Part shown: in pieces, positions 32,722 to 41,707 of the stretch
Layout of the letters: each line of letters opens with the position of its first letter
Numbering within the stretch: position 1 is the stretch's first letter
Assembly: GCA_963729115.1 (NCBI GenBank)
Contig: CAVSMR010000013.1
Coordinates: forward strand, 1 to 64,000
Reading direction: 5' to 3'
DNA length: 64,000 nucleotides
Source of the DNA: Actinophytocola sp963729115
GTDB lineage: Bacteria; Actinomycetota; Actinomycetes; Mycobacteriales; Pseudonocardiaceae
Notes under the pieces: model-generated
What the model was told of the DNA's origin: nothing
The model's database searches: none
The model's input: only the letters and a program-made list of their open reading frames with translations
Position numbers and translations under genes: made by a program

Positions 32722-35313
32722 TTGGACGCTTTCAACCCGACGACCAAGACTCAGCAGGCGATCTCGTCGGCGGCCCAGGCCGCGGCACAGGCCGGCAACC
32801 CGGATGTCACGCCGGTGCACCTGCTCGCCGCCCTGCTCGCGCAGAGCGAAGGGCTGACGACGCCGCTGCTGACGGCCATCGGCGCCGATCCGGGCGTGCT
32901 CCGCAAGGAGCTCGACCAGCTGTCGAAGGGCTTGCCGTCGGCGACCGGCGCCACGGTGTCCGCGCCGCAGCTGGACGGGCGGGCGCTGCGCGCGGTCACG
33001 CACGCGCAGAAGCTCGCCACGGAGATGGGCGACGAGTTCGTCTCCACCGAGCACCTGCTGGCCGGCCTGGCGGCGGAGGGTGGCTCGGTGGCCGACCTGC
33101 TCAACCGGCACGGGGCCACGCCGGAGGCGCTGCGGGACGCGTTCGTCAAGGTCCGCGGCTCGGCCCGGGTCACGAGCGCTGACCCGGAGGGCACCTACAA
33201 GGCGCTGGAGAAGTACGGCGTCGACCTCACCGACCGGGCCCGCAAGGGCGAGCTCGACCCGGTGATCGGCCGCGACGCCGAGATCCGCCGGGTCGTGCAG
33301 GTGCTGTCCCGGCGCACGAAGAACAACCCGGTGCTGATCGGCGAGCCGGGTGTGGGCAAGACCGCGATCGTGGAGGGGCTGGCCCAGCGGATCGTGGCGG
33401 GCGACGTGCCGCAGTCGCTGCTCGGCAAACGGGTGGTGGCCCTCGACCTCGGCGCGATGGTCGCCGGCGCGAAGTTCCGCGGTGAGTTCGAGGAGCGGCT
33501 CAAGGCCGTGCTCAAGGAGATCACCGAGTCGGCGGGCCAGGTCATCACGTTCATCGACGAGCTGCACACGATCGTCGGCGCGGGCGCGACCGGCGAGGGC
33601 GCGATGGACGCCGGCAACATGATCAAGCCGATGCTGGCCCGCGGCGAGCTGCGGATGGTCGGCGCCACGACGCTCGACGAGTACCGCAAGCACATCGAGA
33701 AGGACGCCGCGCTGGAGCGGCGCTTCCAGCAGGTGCTGGTCGGCGAGCCGAGCGTCGAGGACACCGTCGGGATCCTGCGCGGGCTCAAGGAGCGCTACGA
33801 GGTCCACCACGGCGTGCGGATCACCGACGGCGCGCTGGTCGCGGCGGCCACGCTCTCCGACCGGTACATCACCGCCCGGTTCCTGCCGGACAAGGCGATC
33901 GACCTCGTCGACGAGGCCGCGTCCCGGCTGCGCATGGAGATCGACTCGCGCCCGGTCGAGATCGACGAGGTCGAACGGGCCGTGCGGCGCCTGGAGATCG
34001 AGGAGATGGCGCTCGCCAAGGAGGACGACCCGGCGTCCAAGCAGCGGCTGGCCGCGCTGCGGGCCGAGCTCGCGGAGAAGCGGGAGGCGCTGTCCGCGCT
34101 GACCGCCCGCTGGCAGAACGAGAAGGGCTCGATCGAGAAGGTCCGCGAGCTGAAGGAACAGCTCGAACAGCTGCGCGGCGAGTCGGAGCGCGCCGAGCGC
34201 GACGGCGACCTCGGGCGCGCGGCCGAGCTGCGGTACGGGCGGATTCCCGCACTGGAGAAGGACCTCGAGGCGGCCACGCGGACCGCGGAGCTGCCGGCCG
34301 AGGGCGTGATGCTCAAGGAGGAGGTCGGCCCGGACGACGTGGCCGACGTGGTGTCCGCGTGGACCGGCATCCCGGCCGGCCGGCTGCTCGAGGGCGAGAC
34401 GGCGAAGCTGCTGCGGATGGAGGAGGCCATCGGGGCGCGGGTCATCGGCCAGGCCGAGGCCGTGCGCGCGGTGTCCGACGCGGTCCGCCGGGCGCGCGCC
34501 GGGGTGGCCGACCCGGACCGGCCGACGGGCTCGTTCCTGTTCCTCGGCCCGACCGGTGTCGGCAAGACCGAGCTCGCGAAGGCGCTGGCGGAGTTCCTGT
34601 TCGACGACGAGCGCGCGATGGTGCGCATCGACATGAGCGAGTACTCCGAGAAGCACTCGGTGGCCCGGCTCGTGGGCGCGCCGCCCGGATACGTCGGGTA
34701 CGACCAGGGCGGCCAGCTCACCGAGTCGGTGCGACGGCGGCCGTACAGCGTGGTGCTGCTGGACGAGGTCGAGAAGGCGCACCCGGACGTGTTCGACGTG
34801 CTGCTGCAGGTCCTCGACGACGGGCGGCTGACCGACGGCCAGGGCCGGACGGTGGACTTCCGCAACACGATCCTGGTGCTGACCTCGAACCTCGGCTCGC
34901 AGGCGATCGCGGACGTGTCGCTGGACGAGCGGCAGCGCAAGGACGCGGTGCTCTCGGTGGTGCAGCGCCACTTCAAGCCGGAGTTCCTCAACCGCCTCGA
35001 TGACGTGGTGGTGTTCCACTCGCTGGCCACCGAAGAGCTGACGTCCATTGTGGACATCCAGATCACGCAGCTGGCCGGGCGGCTGGCTGCTCGCCGGCTG
35101 ACCCTGGACGTGTCGCCGGCGGCCCGTGAGTGGCTGGCGCTGAACGGGTTCGACCCGGTGTACGGCGCCCGCCCGCTGCGCAGGCTGGTCTCGTCGGCGA
35201 TCGGCGACCAGCTGGCCAAGGCGCTGCTGGCCGGCGAGATCCGCGACGGCGAGACGGTCCGCGTCGACGTGACGGGCGACAACTCCGGCCTGATCGTCGG
35301 CAAGGCCCTCTGA
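32722..35313 (+). CDS. clpB: Disaggregase ClpB (Hsp100)
   Basis: An 863-residue AAA+ disaggregase that works with DnaK. Order: N-terminal Clp repeat domain (about 1-145), first AAA+ ring with Walker A GEPGVGKTAIVEGLAQRIV (about 206) and Walker B ITFIDELHTIVGAG, the M-domain coiled coil (about 400-525), second AAA+ with GPTGVGKTELAKALAEFL (about 608) and YSVVLLDEVEKAHPDVFDVL, and the C-terminal domain. The start is a TTG at 32722 after GTGAGGGGA. It ends in a strong terminator. Confidence 0.96.
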   Translation: MDAFNPTTKTQQAISSAAQAAAQAGNPDVTPVHLLAALLAQSEGLTTPLLTAIGADPGVLRKELDQLSKGLPSATGATVSAPQLDGRALRAVTHAQKLATEMGDEFVSTEHLLAGLAAEGGSVADLLNRHGATPEALRDAFVKVRGSARVTSADPEGTYKALEKYGVDLTDRARKGELDPVIGRDAEIRRVVQVLSRRTKNNPVLIGEPGVGKTAIVEGLAQRIVAGDVPQSLLGKRVVALDLGAMVAGAKFRGEFEERLKAVLKEITESAGQVITFIDELHTIVGAGATGEGAMDAGNMIKPMLARGELRMVGATTLDEYRKHIEKDAALERRFQQVLVGEPSVEDTVGILRGLKERYEVHHGVRITDGALVAAATLSDRYITARFLPDKAIDLVDEAASRLRMEIDSRPVEIDEVERAVRRLEIEEMALAKEDDPASKQRLAALRAELAEKREALSALTARWQNEKGSIEKVRELKEQLEQLRGESERAERDGDLGRAAELRYGRIPALEKDLEAATRTAELPAEGVMLKEEVGPDDVADVVSAWTGIPAGRLLEGETAKLLRMEEAIGARVIGQAEAVRAVSDAVRRARAGVADPDRPTGSFLFLGPTGVGKTELAKALAEFLFDDERAMVRIDMSEYSEKHSVARLVGAPPGYVGYDQGGQLTESVRRRPYSVVLLDEVEKAHPDVFDVLLQVLDDGRLTDGQGRTVDFRNTILVLTSNLGSQAIADVSLDERQRKDAVLSVVQRHFKPEFLNRLDDVVVFHSLATEELTSIVDIQITQLAGRLAARRLTLDVSPAAREWLALNGFDPVYGARPLRRLVSSAIGDQLAKALLAGEIRDGETVRVDVTGDNSGLIVGKAL

Positions 35314-35318
35314 CGGCA

Positions 35319-35353
35319 GGGGCTCGCGAGTCGCATGTGGACTCGCGAGCCCC
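35319..35353 (+). terminator. clpB terminator, perfect 14-bp stem
   Basis: GGGGCTCGCGAGTC (35319-35332) pairs with 35340-35353 around GCATGTG, 6 bp after the clpB stop. Confidence 0.88.
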
Positions 35354-35362
35354 GCCCCAGAG

Positions 35363-35490
35363 TTGTCCACAACCCCCCGACTTGTCCACAGAAACCCGCT
35401 GACCACCGCCTTTGCCAGGGCCCAGCGGTAGACTGGCGTGGTGGGGTGGCCCCCGGAGAGGGTGGGGGCCGCCATTCACGGGGCTGGGAA
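35363..35490. repeat. Dispersed DnaA-box/TAGACT/hairpin element, copy 1
   Basis: Two TTGTCCACA boxes (35363-35371, 35382-35390; 19 bp apart), then TAGACT at 35429-35434 and a GC hairpin at 35448-35470 (arms GGCCCCC/GGGGGCC, loop GGAGAGGGT). A downstream CATTCACGGGGCTG is shared with copy 3. It lies between the clpB terminator and the LanC-like gene. The rest of the stretch to 35621 holds no other gene. Confidence 0.8.
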
Positions 35491-35621
35491 TCGATCACTT
35501 TGGTTGTGGGGCGGGCACCACTCTTGCCTGTGAGGGCGGCGAGGCTCTTGGTCTTGGCTTCCGCACGTGCGCGCGAGGTGCTGCGAACGAAGGCCCGGTC
35601 GGCGGGTGGCATCATCGGCCG

Positions 35622-36920
35622 GTGACCGGGATCGATACCTATCGCGAGGTTGCCGAGGCCGGGTGGCGGTGGGTGCTCGACCAGGTCGGCTGGGACGACG
35701 GCGGCCCGTGGATCCCCGAGTCCGTGCCCGGCGAGCTCGACCCCGCCTACCGCGACGGCATGAACAGCGGCATCGGCAGCCTCGCCCTCACGCTCGCCGA
35801 CATCCGGCTCACCCGCGACTGGACTGCCGCCGAGCAGCGGCTCGCCGAGGCGATCGCCGACCGGTTGCGCGCCAACACTCCACATGAGACGAACGGCAAC
35901 TACTTCGACGGGCTGGTCAGCACGATCGGCGTGCTCATCGCGCTCGGCGAGGACGGCACGGACGCCGCCGTGGACCGGCTGCTCGTGCTCGCGGAGCCGG
36001 ACGGCTGGCCGCAGACGGTCCTGCAGCAGCCGCGGTTCCGGCCCGGCGGCCGCATCAACGACGTCGTCCTCGGCACGGCCGGGGTCCTGCTCGGCGCCCT
36101 GTGGGCCAGGCGCGCCGGCGCGAAGAACGCCGGCGAGCTCGCGGCGCACGCCGCCGCCGTGCTGCTCGCCGAGCGGGAGGACGTCGCGACCGGGGTCGAC
36201 TGGCCCTTCGTGCCGCTGCGCTTCCGCACCGACGACGACGTGCGGATGCCCAACTTCTCCCACGGCGTCGCCGGCATCGCCACCACGCTCGCGCTCGCCG
36301 GCACCGAGCTCGGCCGGCCCGACCTCACCGACATCGCCCGCCGCGGCGCGGAGCACCTCGTGACCCTCGGCGACCCGAGCGACGACGGCTTCGTCGTGCT
36401 CCGCCGGATGCCGCCCAGCGACGACCAGGACCCGGTCACCTTCACCTGGTGCCACGGCCCGGCCGGCACCTCGCTGCTCTTCCCCGCCCTCGAACGGGCC
36501 GGCGTCACCGACATCGCGGGCGAACCGCCGCAGCGGTGGCACCGGCGCTGCCTGCACAGCGTCCGCACCTCGGGGGTGCCGAACCGGCTGCACCCGGGCT
36601 TCTGGGACAACGACGGCCGCTGCTGCGGCACGGCCGGGGTCGGCGAGGTGTTCCTGGACTCCTGGCGCCGCTACGGAAAAGACGACGACCTCGAGTTCGG
36701 TCGCCACCTCGCCGACACCCTCGTCGACCGCGCGGTCCGCGAGGGCCCGCACGCCTACTGGCGGTTCATCGAGCACCGCAACGCCGAGCCGCTCCTGCCG
36801 CCGGGCGTCGGCTGGCTGCAGGGCGCGGCCGGCATCGCGGCGTTCCTGTTCCGCGCGGCCCGCGAGGACGGCGCGGTCCCGCGCATGGACACGTGGTGGG
36901 CCGCCGAGGCACCCGCCTGA
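35622..36920 (+). CDS. Orphan LanC-like protein
   Basis: A 432-residue protein with the alpha-toroid pattern of LanC cyclases. The three repeating helix-end motifs are visible: FSHGVAGIATTLALAG (about 212), FTWCHGPAGTSLLFPAL (about 276) and CCGTAGVGEVFLDSWRRYG (about 333). The Cys of CCGTAG and the Cys-His of WCHG are the zinc ligands in lanthionine synthetases. No precursor peptide, dehydratase or exporter lies nearby, so it may act on glutathione/mycothiol-type adducts or be a relic. GTG start at 35622. No ribosome site is obvious. Confidence 0.85.
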   Translation: MTGIDTYREVAEAGWRWVLDQVGWDDGGPWIPESVPGELDPAYRDGMNSGIGSLALTLADIRLTRDWTAAEQRLAEAIADRLRANTPHETNGNYFDGLVSTIGVLIALGEDGTDAAVDRLLVLAEPDGWPQTVLQQPRFRPGGRINDVVLGTAGVLLGALWARRAGAKNAGELAAHAAAVLLAEREDVATGVDWPFVPLRFRTDDDVRMPNFSHGVAGIATTLALAGTELGRPDLTDIARRGAEHLVTLGDPSDDGFVVLRRMPPSDDQDPVTFTWCHGPAGTSLLFPALERAGVTDIAGEPPQRWHRRCLHSVRTSGVPNRLHPGFWDNDGRCCGTAGVGEVFLDSWRRYGKDDDLEFGRHLADTLVDRAVREGPHAYWRFIEHRNAEPLLPPGVGWLQGAAGIAAFLFRAAREDGAVPRMDTWWAAEAPA

Positions 36921-36921
36921 G

Positions 36922-37410
36922 TCAGCCCTTCGCGAGCAGCTCGTCCAGCTTCTGGTAGCCCGCGATCACGCCCTCGTCCATGCCGCTCGCCAGGATCATG
37001 TCCCGGCCCTCGAAGCTGTCGGCCAGCGTCGCGTCGGTCAGCCGGGTGCGGCCGTCGGGCAGCGCCTCGAACGTCAGCGTGTTCAGCACGGCCCCGTCGC
37101 CCATGCCCGCCATCGACTGCGTCTGCACCAGCCGGTCCGGCACGCGCAGCTCGTGGAACGAGCCCCAGAACGTCACCAGCTCCTCGGCGCCGCGCAGCAT
37201 CGTGTAGCGGTAGCTGCCGCCGGTCACCGCGTCCCACTTGTCCAGCCGGACCGACGTGGTGTCCGGCCCGAGCCACTGGGCGAACACGTCCGGGTCGGTG
37301 AACGCCCGGAACACCCGCTCCGGCGGCGCGTCGAACTCGCGGACGATGCGGATCACCGGCACCGCCGGGTCTGCCTCGATCTTGGTCTCGGGGGTCGTCC
37401 TCGTGGTCAT
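36922..37410 (-). CDS. SRPBCC/AHSA1-like protein
   Basis: A 162-residue AHSA1-type START-fold protein: VRIVREFDAPPERVFRAFTD style opening, then FAQWLGPDTTSVRLDKWDAV and FWGSFHELRVPDRLVQTQSM. Such proteins are usually encoded, as here, right after an ArsR-type regulator, and are thought to bind small hydrophobic molecules. ATGA overlap with the regulator. Confidence 0.87.
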   Translation of the reverse strand: MTTRTTPETKIEADPAVPVIRIVREFDAPPERVFRAFTDPDVFAQWLGPDTTSVRLDKWDAVTGGSYRYTMLRGAEELVTFWGSFHELRVPDRLVQTQSMAGMGDGAVLNTLTFEALPDGRTRLTDATLADSFEGRDMILASGMDEGVIAGYQKLDELLAKG

Positions 37411-37763
37411 GATGCCGCTCCTCGTTGCCTGCCGGACTCGGTGCCGGACTGCGTGGCCAGGACCGCGTCGAGGCGGCGGAACCGCTCCTCGGCTGCCTGG
37501 CGATAACGCTCGATCCACTTGGTCATCAGGTCGAACACCTCCGCCTCGAGGTGGCACGGGCGGCGCTGGGCGTCCCGCGACCGCGTCACCAGGCCGGCGT
37601 CCTCGAGCACCTTCACGTGCTTGGACACCGCCTGCACCGAGACGTCGTACGGGTCGGCCAGCTGGCCGACCGTCGCGTCCCCGACCGCGAGCCGCGCCAC
37701 GATGTCGCGCCGGGTCGGATCCGCCAGGGCCCCGAACGCCCGGGAGAGCCGGTCCTCGGTCAT
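37407..37763 (-). CDS. ArsR-family regulator of the AHSA1-like gene
   Basis: A 118-residue winged-helix protein of the metal-free ArsR type (no CVC motif): LADPTRRDIVARLAVGDATV, then SVQAVSKHVKVLEDAGLVTR as recognition helix. It probably controls its own two-gene operon through the twin palindromes directly upstream. ATG at 37763 with a GGAGGCGG ribosome site. Confidence 0.88.
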   Translation of the reverse strand: MTEDRLSRAFGALADPTRRDIVARLAVGDATVGQLADPYDVSVQAVSKHVKVLEDAGLVTRSRDAQRRPCHLEAEVFDLMTKWIERYRQAAEERFRRLDAVLATQSGTESGRQRGAAS

Positions 37764-37777
37764 CGCCGCCTCCTTTG

Positions 37778-37838
37778 CAACCAATTGGTTGCAGACGACG
37801 GTACGGCCGAAACGACTTCTTTGTCAACCAATTGGTTG
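37778..37838. promoter_or_regulatory. Twin 14-bp palindromes, likely ArsR-family operators
   Basis: CAACCAATTGGTTG occurs exactly twice, at 37778-37791 and 37825-37838, 47 bp apart centre to centre. The first lies 15 bp upstream of the regulator's start. CAACCAATTGGTTG-like sites are typical of ArsR proteins linked to AHSA1 genes. Confidence 0.88.
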
Positions 37839-37891
37839 TGAAAGGCGCGCCGGATCTTGGTTGAGCCCTCCGCCCTACTACGCTCTGCGCC

Positions 37892-38590
37892 GTGGGAATA
37901 CCGGCATGGGTCTGGTTCGCGTCCGCGGCCGTCCTCGCGATCGCCGGTGCCTTGGTCCTGCTTCGCGACCGGGCCCGGCTCACCTCCCGCAACCGGGAGC
38001 GCCGTCGCTGGGCCGCGTTACGCGGCTGGCAGTTCGCCGAGACGGATCACCTCCTGCCGTCCCAGTGGACCGGCGGTGCCATCGCCTACCACGGCGGCGG
38101 CATCGCGCGTGACGTCGTGGCCGGCTCGACCTTCACCGCGGACGGCCGCCGCCGGGTGTACGTCTTCGACCTCGAGACGGGCGGCCGGGTCACCGCGGTG
38201 ATCGCGGCCGTGCAGTGCCGCCGCACGCTGCCCGCCATCGTCGAGCTGTGGCTGCCGAGCGCGCCGTTCCAGCGCGAGCACATGCCCGAGCTGCTCGGTC
38301 CGGTCGGCCAGCGCTACGCGTTCGTCTCCGACCTGACCGCCGCGCGCGGGCTGATCACCCCGGACCTGGTCGACGCCACCGAGGAGATCGGCGCGGACAT
38401 CGCGGTCACCTGGGTCGAGGACGGCTGGGTGCTCGCGGGCGCCGGGACGCACGCCAGCCCGTCCCGGCTCGAACGGCTGCTGCGCGGGATCGGCGAGGTG
38501 GCCGACGTGATCGACCCGTTCGACGCCGAGATCGACCCCGTCGGCGAACACGAGCACCCGACCGGGCGGCACGGCGAGCGCCAGGAGTAG
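37892..38590 (+). CDS. Membrane-anchored hypothetical protein
   Basis: A 232-residue protein with one N-terminal transmembrane helix (about residues 5-24) and a soluble domain without known motif: ERRRWAALRGWQFAETDHLL, VYVFDLETGGRVTAVIAAVQ. The W-x-F-A-E-x-D run resembles the start of the DUF3137-like protein encoded at 39501, so both may be distant relatives. GTG start 7 nt after TACGCT, predicted leaderless. Confidence 0.6.
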   Translation: MGIPAWVWFASAAVLAIAGALVLLRDRARLTSRNRERRRWAALRGWQFAETDHLLPSQWTGGAIAYHGGGIARDVVAGSTFTADGRRRVYVFDLETGGRVTAVIAAVQCRRTLPAIVELWLPSAPFQREHMPELLGPVGQRYAFVSDLTAARGLITPDLVDATEEIGADIAVTWVEDGWVLAGAGTHASPSRLERLLRGIGEVADVIDPFDAEIDPVGEHEHPTGRHGERQE

Positions 38591-38639
38591 TTCAGCGTTT
38601 CGTCCGGTCACCTGATCGGTGAGCCATTAACGTGTCCAC

Positions 38640-39419
38640 ATGCCTACAGCGCTCGTCACCGGGGCGACGGCCGGGATTGGGGCCGCGTTCGCCCGCAAGC
38701 TCGCCGCCGAGGGGTACGACCTGGTGATCGTGGCCCGCACGAGAGACCGCCTCAAGGAGGTCGCCACCGAGCTGGCCGAGGCGACCGGCGTCGACGTCCA
38801 GCCGATGACCGCCGACCTGTCCACCACCCGGGCCCGCAAGCGCGTGGAGGACCGGCTCGCCGACGCGGAGAAGCCGATCGAGCTGCTGGTCAACAACGCC
38901 GGCTTCGGCACCCGCGGCGCGTTCGCCGAGGTCGACCCGGAACTGCTGCAGGCGCAGCTCGACCTCAACGTCACCACCGTGCTGCGGCTGACCCGGGCCG
39001 CGTTGCCCGGCATGCTCGCGCGCGGGCACGGCGGCGTGATCAACGTGTCGAGCGTGGCCGGCTACTTCCCCGGCACCGGCCCGACCTACGCCGCGAGCAA
39101 GTCGTGGGTGACCACGTTCTCCGAGGGCATGGCCGCGAACCTCGCCGGCACGGGCGTGCGGATCATCGCGCTCGTCCCGGGCTTCACGCGCACCGAGTTC
39201 CACGATCGCGCGGGCGACGACAAGAGCGAGCTGCCCGACCGCCTGTGGCTCGACGCGGACCAGGTCGTCGCGGAGTGCCTGCGCGACCTGCGCCGCGGCC
39301 GCCCGCGCTCGGTGCCGGGCCTGCCGTACAAGGCCCTGCTCGCCGTGCCCCGCCTGCTGCCGCGCGCCCTGCTGCGCCGCTTCGAAGCCCGCGCGATGGC
39401 CGGCCGGGACCGCACCTGA
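38640..39419 (+). CDS. Short-chain dehydrogenase/reductase
   Basis: A 259-residue SDR: cofactor loop TGATAGIGAAFARKLAAEG, the NNAG motif in LLVNNAGFGTRGAFAEVDP, Ser in INVSSVAGYFPGTGPTYAAS and the catalytic Tyr-x-x-x-Lys in YAASK. The NADP/NAD preference and substrate are not evident. The start is 7 nt after TAACGT, consistent with a leaderless mRNA. Confidence 0.85.
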   Translation: MPTALVTGATAGIGAAFARKLAAEGYDLVIVARTRDRLKEVATELAEATGVDVQPMTADLSTTRARKRVEDRLADAEKPIELLVNNAGFGTRGAFAEVDPELLQAQLDLNVTTVLRLTRAALPGMLARGHGGVINVSSVAGYFPGTGPTYAASKSWVTTFSEGMAANLAGTGVRIIALVPGFTRTEFHDRAGDDKSELPDRLWLDADQVVAECLRDLRRGRPRSVPGLPYKALLAVPRLLPRALLRRFEARAMAGRDRT

Positions 39420-39425
39420 CATGTC

Positions 39426-39488
39426 ATGGCGCGGCTCGACTACCTGTGCGACGTCCTGGACCAGGTGCCGGACTACGTCTGGAAGTGA
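39426..39488 (+). pseudogene. Scrap of a DUF3137-like gene (C-terminal 20 residues)
   Basis: ATG to TGA encodes MARLDYLCDVLDQVPDYVWK. It matches the end of the DUF3137-like protein encoded just downstream (LDYLCDVVDQVPGFVWKS) at 15 of 18 positions. This looks like the remaining tail of a tandem paralogue deleted between the SDR gene and 39501. Confidence 0.7.
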
Positions 39489-39500
39489 CCGGGAGACACC

Positions 39501-40178
39501 GTGAACATCGGGTTAGTGCTGCTGATCATCGCCGTGCTGGTGGTGGTCGGCGGCCTCATCTACCTCGCGCACAAGGCGCGCCAGAAGAAGATCGCCGCGT
39601 TCACGGCGTTCGCGGCCGAGCGCGGCTGGCACTACACCGAGCGGGACCGCTCGCTCGTCGACCGGTTCCTGGGTGACCCGTTCGGCCGCGGGCACAGCCG
39701 CAACGCCGAGCACGTGCTGCGCGGCGAGTACCGCGGCCGGCAGGTCATGGCGTTCGAGTACAGCTACAAGGAGACCCGCGACAGCGGCCAGGACCAGCGG
39801 ACCGAGACCTTCCGGCACACCGTCGTCGCACTGTCCCTGCCCGCCGCCAAGCCGACGCTGCAGGTCGCCCGCGAGGGCCTGGGCCGCAAGCTGCTCGGCT
39901 TCGTCGGAGTGCGGGACCTGCAGCTGGAGAGCGAGCAGTTCAACGAGGCGTTCCACATCAAGACCGACAACGACCGGTTCGCCTACGACATCCTGCACCC
40001 GCGGATGATGGAGTGGCTGCTCGGCGACCAGCGCGCGCAGCGCACGCCGTTCCGCTTCGAGCGCGGCGACCTGATGACCTGGGACCGGTCCAAGATCGAC
40101 CTGTCGAAAGTGGAGTGGATGCTCGATTATCTGTGCGACGTGGTCGACCAGGTGCCAGGCTTCGTCTGGAAATCCTGA
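39501..40178 (+). CDS. DUF3137-like membrane-anchored protein
   Basis: A 225-residue protein with an N-terminal transmembrane helix (residues 3-22) and a soluble domain beginning AFAAERGWHYTERDRSLVDR and ending KVEWMLDYLCDVVDQVPGFV. The family has no assigned activity. The GTG follows GGGAG. Confidence 0.7.
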   Translation: MNIGLVLLIIAVLVVVGGLIYLAHKARQKKIAAFTAFAAERGWHYTERDRSLVDRFLGDPFGRGHSRNAEHVLRGEYRGRQVMAFEYSYKETRDSGQDQRTETFRHTVVALSLPAAKPTLQVAREGLGRKLLGFVGVRDLQLESEQFNEAFHIKTDNDRFAYDILHPRMMEWLLGDQRAQRTPFRFERGDLMTWDRSKIDLSKVEWMLDYLCDVVDQVPGFVWKS

Positions 40179-40200
40179 CTCGGGGGGAGAGGACGAAGCG

Positions 40201-41031
40201 ATGACTCAGGCACCCGGGTGGTACCCGGAGCAACCCGGTTCGACGATCCTGCGCTGGTGGGACGGCAACCAGTGGACCCCGCACACCCAGCCGCAGCAGG
40301 CGCCGCCGCCCCCGCAGCAGCCGACGAGCGACGCGAGCGCGTGGGAGGTCCCGCTCGGCCGCGGGCCGGATCCGGACCGGATCCGCGAGCAGACGCGGGC
40401 GGCCGGTGTGGGCCAGGCCGGTCACGGCGGCGGGACGCTGTTCACCGAACCCGTGCTCGTGGTGAACCAGAAGGTCAAGCTCATCGAGATGGCCAACGAG
40501 TACGCCGTGTTCGACCAGCACGGCCGCCAGCTCGGGTCGGTGGCGCAGGTCGGCCAGTCCGCGCTCAAGAAGGCCATCCGGTTCTTCTCCAGCTACGACC
40601 AGTTCCTCACCCACCGGTTCGAGCTGCGCGACGCGAACCACCAGCCGGTGCTGATGCTGACCCGCCCGGCGAAGGTGCTCAAGTCGCGGATGATCGTGGC
40701 GCGGCCGGACGGGTCCGAGGTCGGGCAGATCGTGCAGGACAACGTGTTCGGCAAGATCCGCTTCAGCTTCATGGTCGGCGAGCAGCAGATCGGCGGCATC
40801 CAGGCGGAGAACTGGCGGGCGTGGAACTTCGCCGTCACCGACCACACCGGCGCCGAGATCGCGCGCATCACGAAGACGTGGGAGGGCTTCGCGAAGACGA
40901 TGTTCACCACGGCCGACAACTACGTGGTGCAGGTCCACCGCCCGCTGCCCGACCCGCTCGCGAGCCTGGTGGTGGGCGCCGCGCTCACCGTCGACACCGC
41001 GCTGAAGCAGGACGACCGCGGCTTCGGCTGA
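40201..41031 (+). CDS. DUF2510 plus scramblase/LURP-one-like protein
   Basis: A 276-residue protein: an N-terminal DUF2510-type stretch (GWYPEQPGSTILRWWDGNQW) and a Pro/Gln-rich linker, then a phospholipid scramblase-like/LURP-one barrel with VLVVNQKVKLIEMANEYAVF, RPAKVLKSRMIVARPDGSEV and EIARITKTWEGFAKTMFTTA. A membrane-proximal lipid-related role is inferred from the family. The ATG follows GGGGGGAGAGG. Confidence 0.85.
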   Translation: MTQAPGWYPEQPGSTILRWWDGNQWTPHTQPQQAPPPPQQPTSDASAWEVPLGRGPDPDRIREQTRAAGVGQAGHGGGTLFTEPVLVVNQKVKLIEMANEYAVFDQHGRQLGSVAQVGQSALKKAIRFFSSYDQFLTHRFELRDANHQPVLMLTRPAKVLKSRMIVARPDGSEVGQIVQDNVFGKIRFSFMVGEQQIGGIQAENWRAWNFAVTDHTGAEIARITKTWEGFAKTMFTTADNYVVQVHRPLPDPLASLVVGAALTVDTALKQDDRGFG

Positions 41032-41094
41032 GTCTGGTCACACTTGGCGCGCCGGACCCCGTTGTTGTCGGTGCGGCATGAGAGAGTCGCGGAC

Positions 41095-41658
41095 GTGCGA
41101 ACCGCTCCCGCCGTTGACCGGTCGGCAAAACGGGAACTGGCCAGGCTGGTGGCCGAGCTCTCGGTGGTGCACGGCCGGGTCGTCCTCTCGTCCGGCAAGG
41201 AGGCCGACTACTACGTCGACCTCCGCCGCGCCACGCTGCACCACGCCGCCGCCCCGTTGATCGGCCGGCTGCTGCGCCAGCTGACCGCCGACTGGGACTA
41301 CGTCGCGGCCGGCGGCCTCACGCTCGGCGCGGACCCGGTGGCGGGCGCGATGATGCACGCCGCCGCGGCGGCCGGCGAGGTGCTGGACGTGTTCGTGGTG
41401 CGCAAGGCCGCCAAGGAGCACGGCATGCAGCGGCGCATCGAGGGCATCGAGGTCGCGGGCCAGCCGGTGCTCGCGCTGGACGACACGTCGACCACCGGCG
41501 GCAGCGTGCTCACCGCGGTCGACGCGCTGACCGAGGCGGGCGCCACGGTCGTCGGCGTGGCCACGGTGGTGGACCGCGACACGGGCGCGCGCGAGGCGAT
41601 CGAGGCGCGCGGGCTGCCGTACCGGTACCTGCTGGAGCTGTCCGACCTGGGCTTGTGA
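41095..41658 (+). CDS. pyrE: Orotate phosphoribosyltransferase
   Basis: A 187-residue enzyme that joins orotate to PRPP in pyrimidine synthesis. SSGKEADYYVDLRRATLHHA is the family opening, VVRKAAKEHGMQRRIEGIEV the flexible catalytic loop and LALDDTSTTGGSVLTAVDAL the PRPP-binding loop. I chose the GTG at 41095; a start at 41044 is open but adds residues outside the family. Confidence 0.93.
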   Translation: MRTAPAVDRSAKRELARLVAELSVVHGRVVLSSGKEADYYVDLRRATLHHAAAPLIGRLLRQLTADWDYVAAGGLTLGADPVAGAMMHAAAAAGEVLDVFVVRKAAKEHGMQRRIEGIEVAGQPVLALDDTSTTGGSVLTAVDALTEAGATVVGVATVVDRDTGAREAIEARGLPYRYLLELSDLGL

Positions 41659-41707
41659 GTTGCCTGTCGTCCCGCGAGGGCCGGTCCTGACGCGATAGCC
41701 TGCCTGG

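Noticed and set aside
35448..35490. Tiny minus-strand ORFs starting near MAAPTLSGG at each dispersed element
   Set aside because: The shared peptide is just the reverse reading of the conserved hairpin; reading frames after it differ and lack ribosome sites.
35622..36920. A lanthipeptide cluster
   Set aside because: No precursor, dehydratase, protease or transporter gene nearby; only the LanC-like protein is supported.
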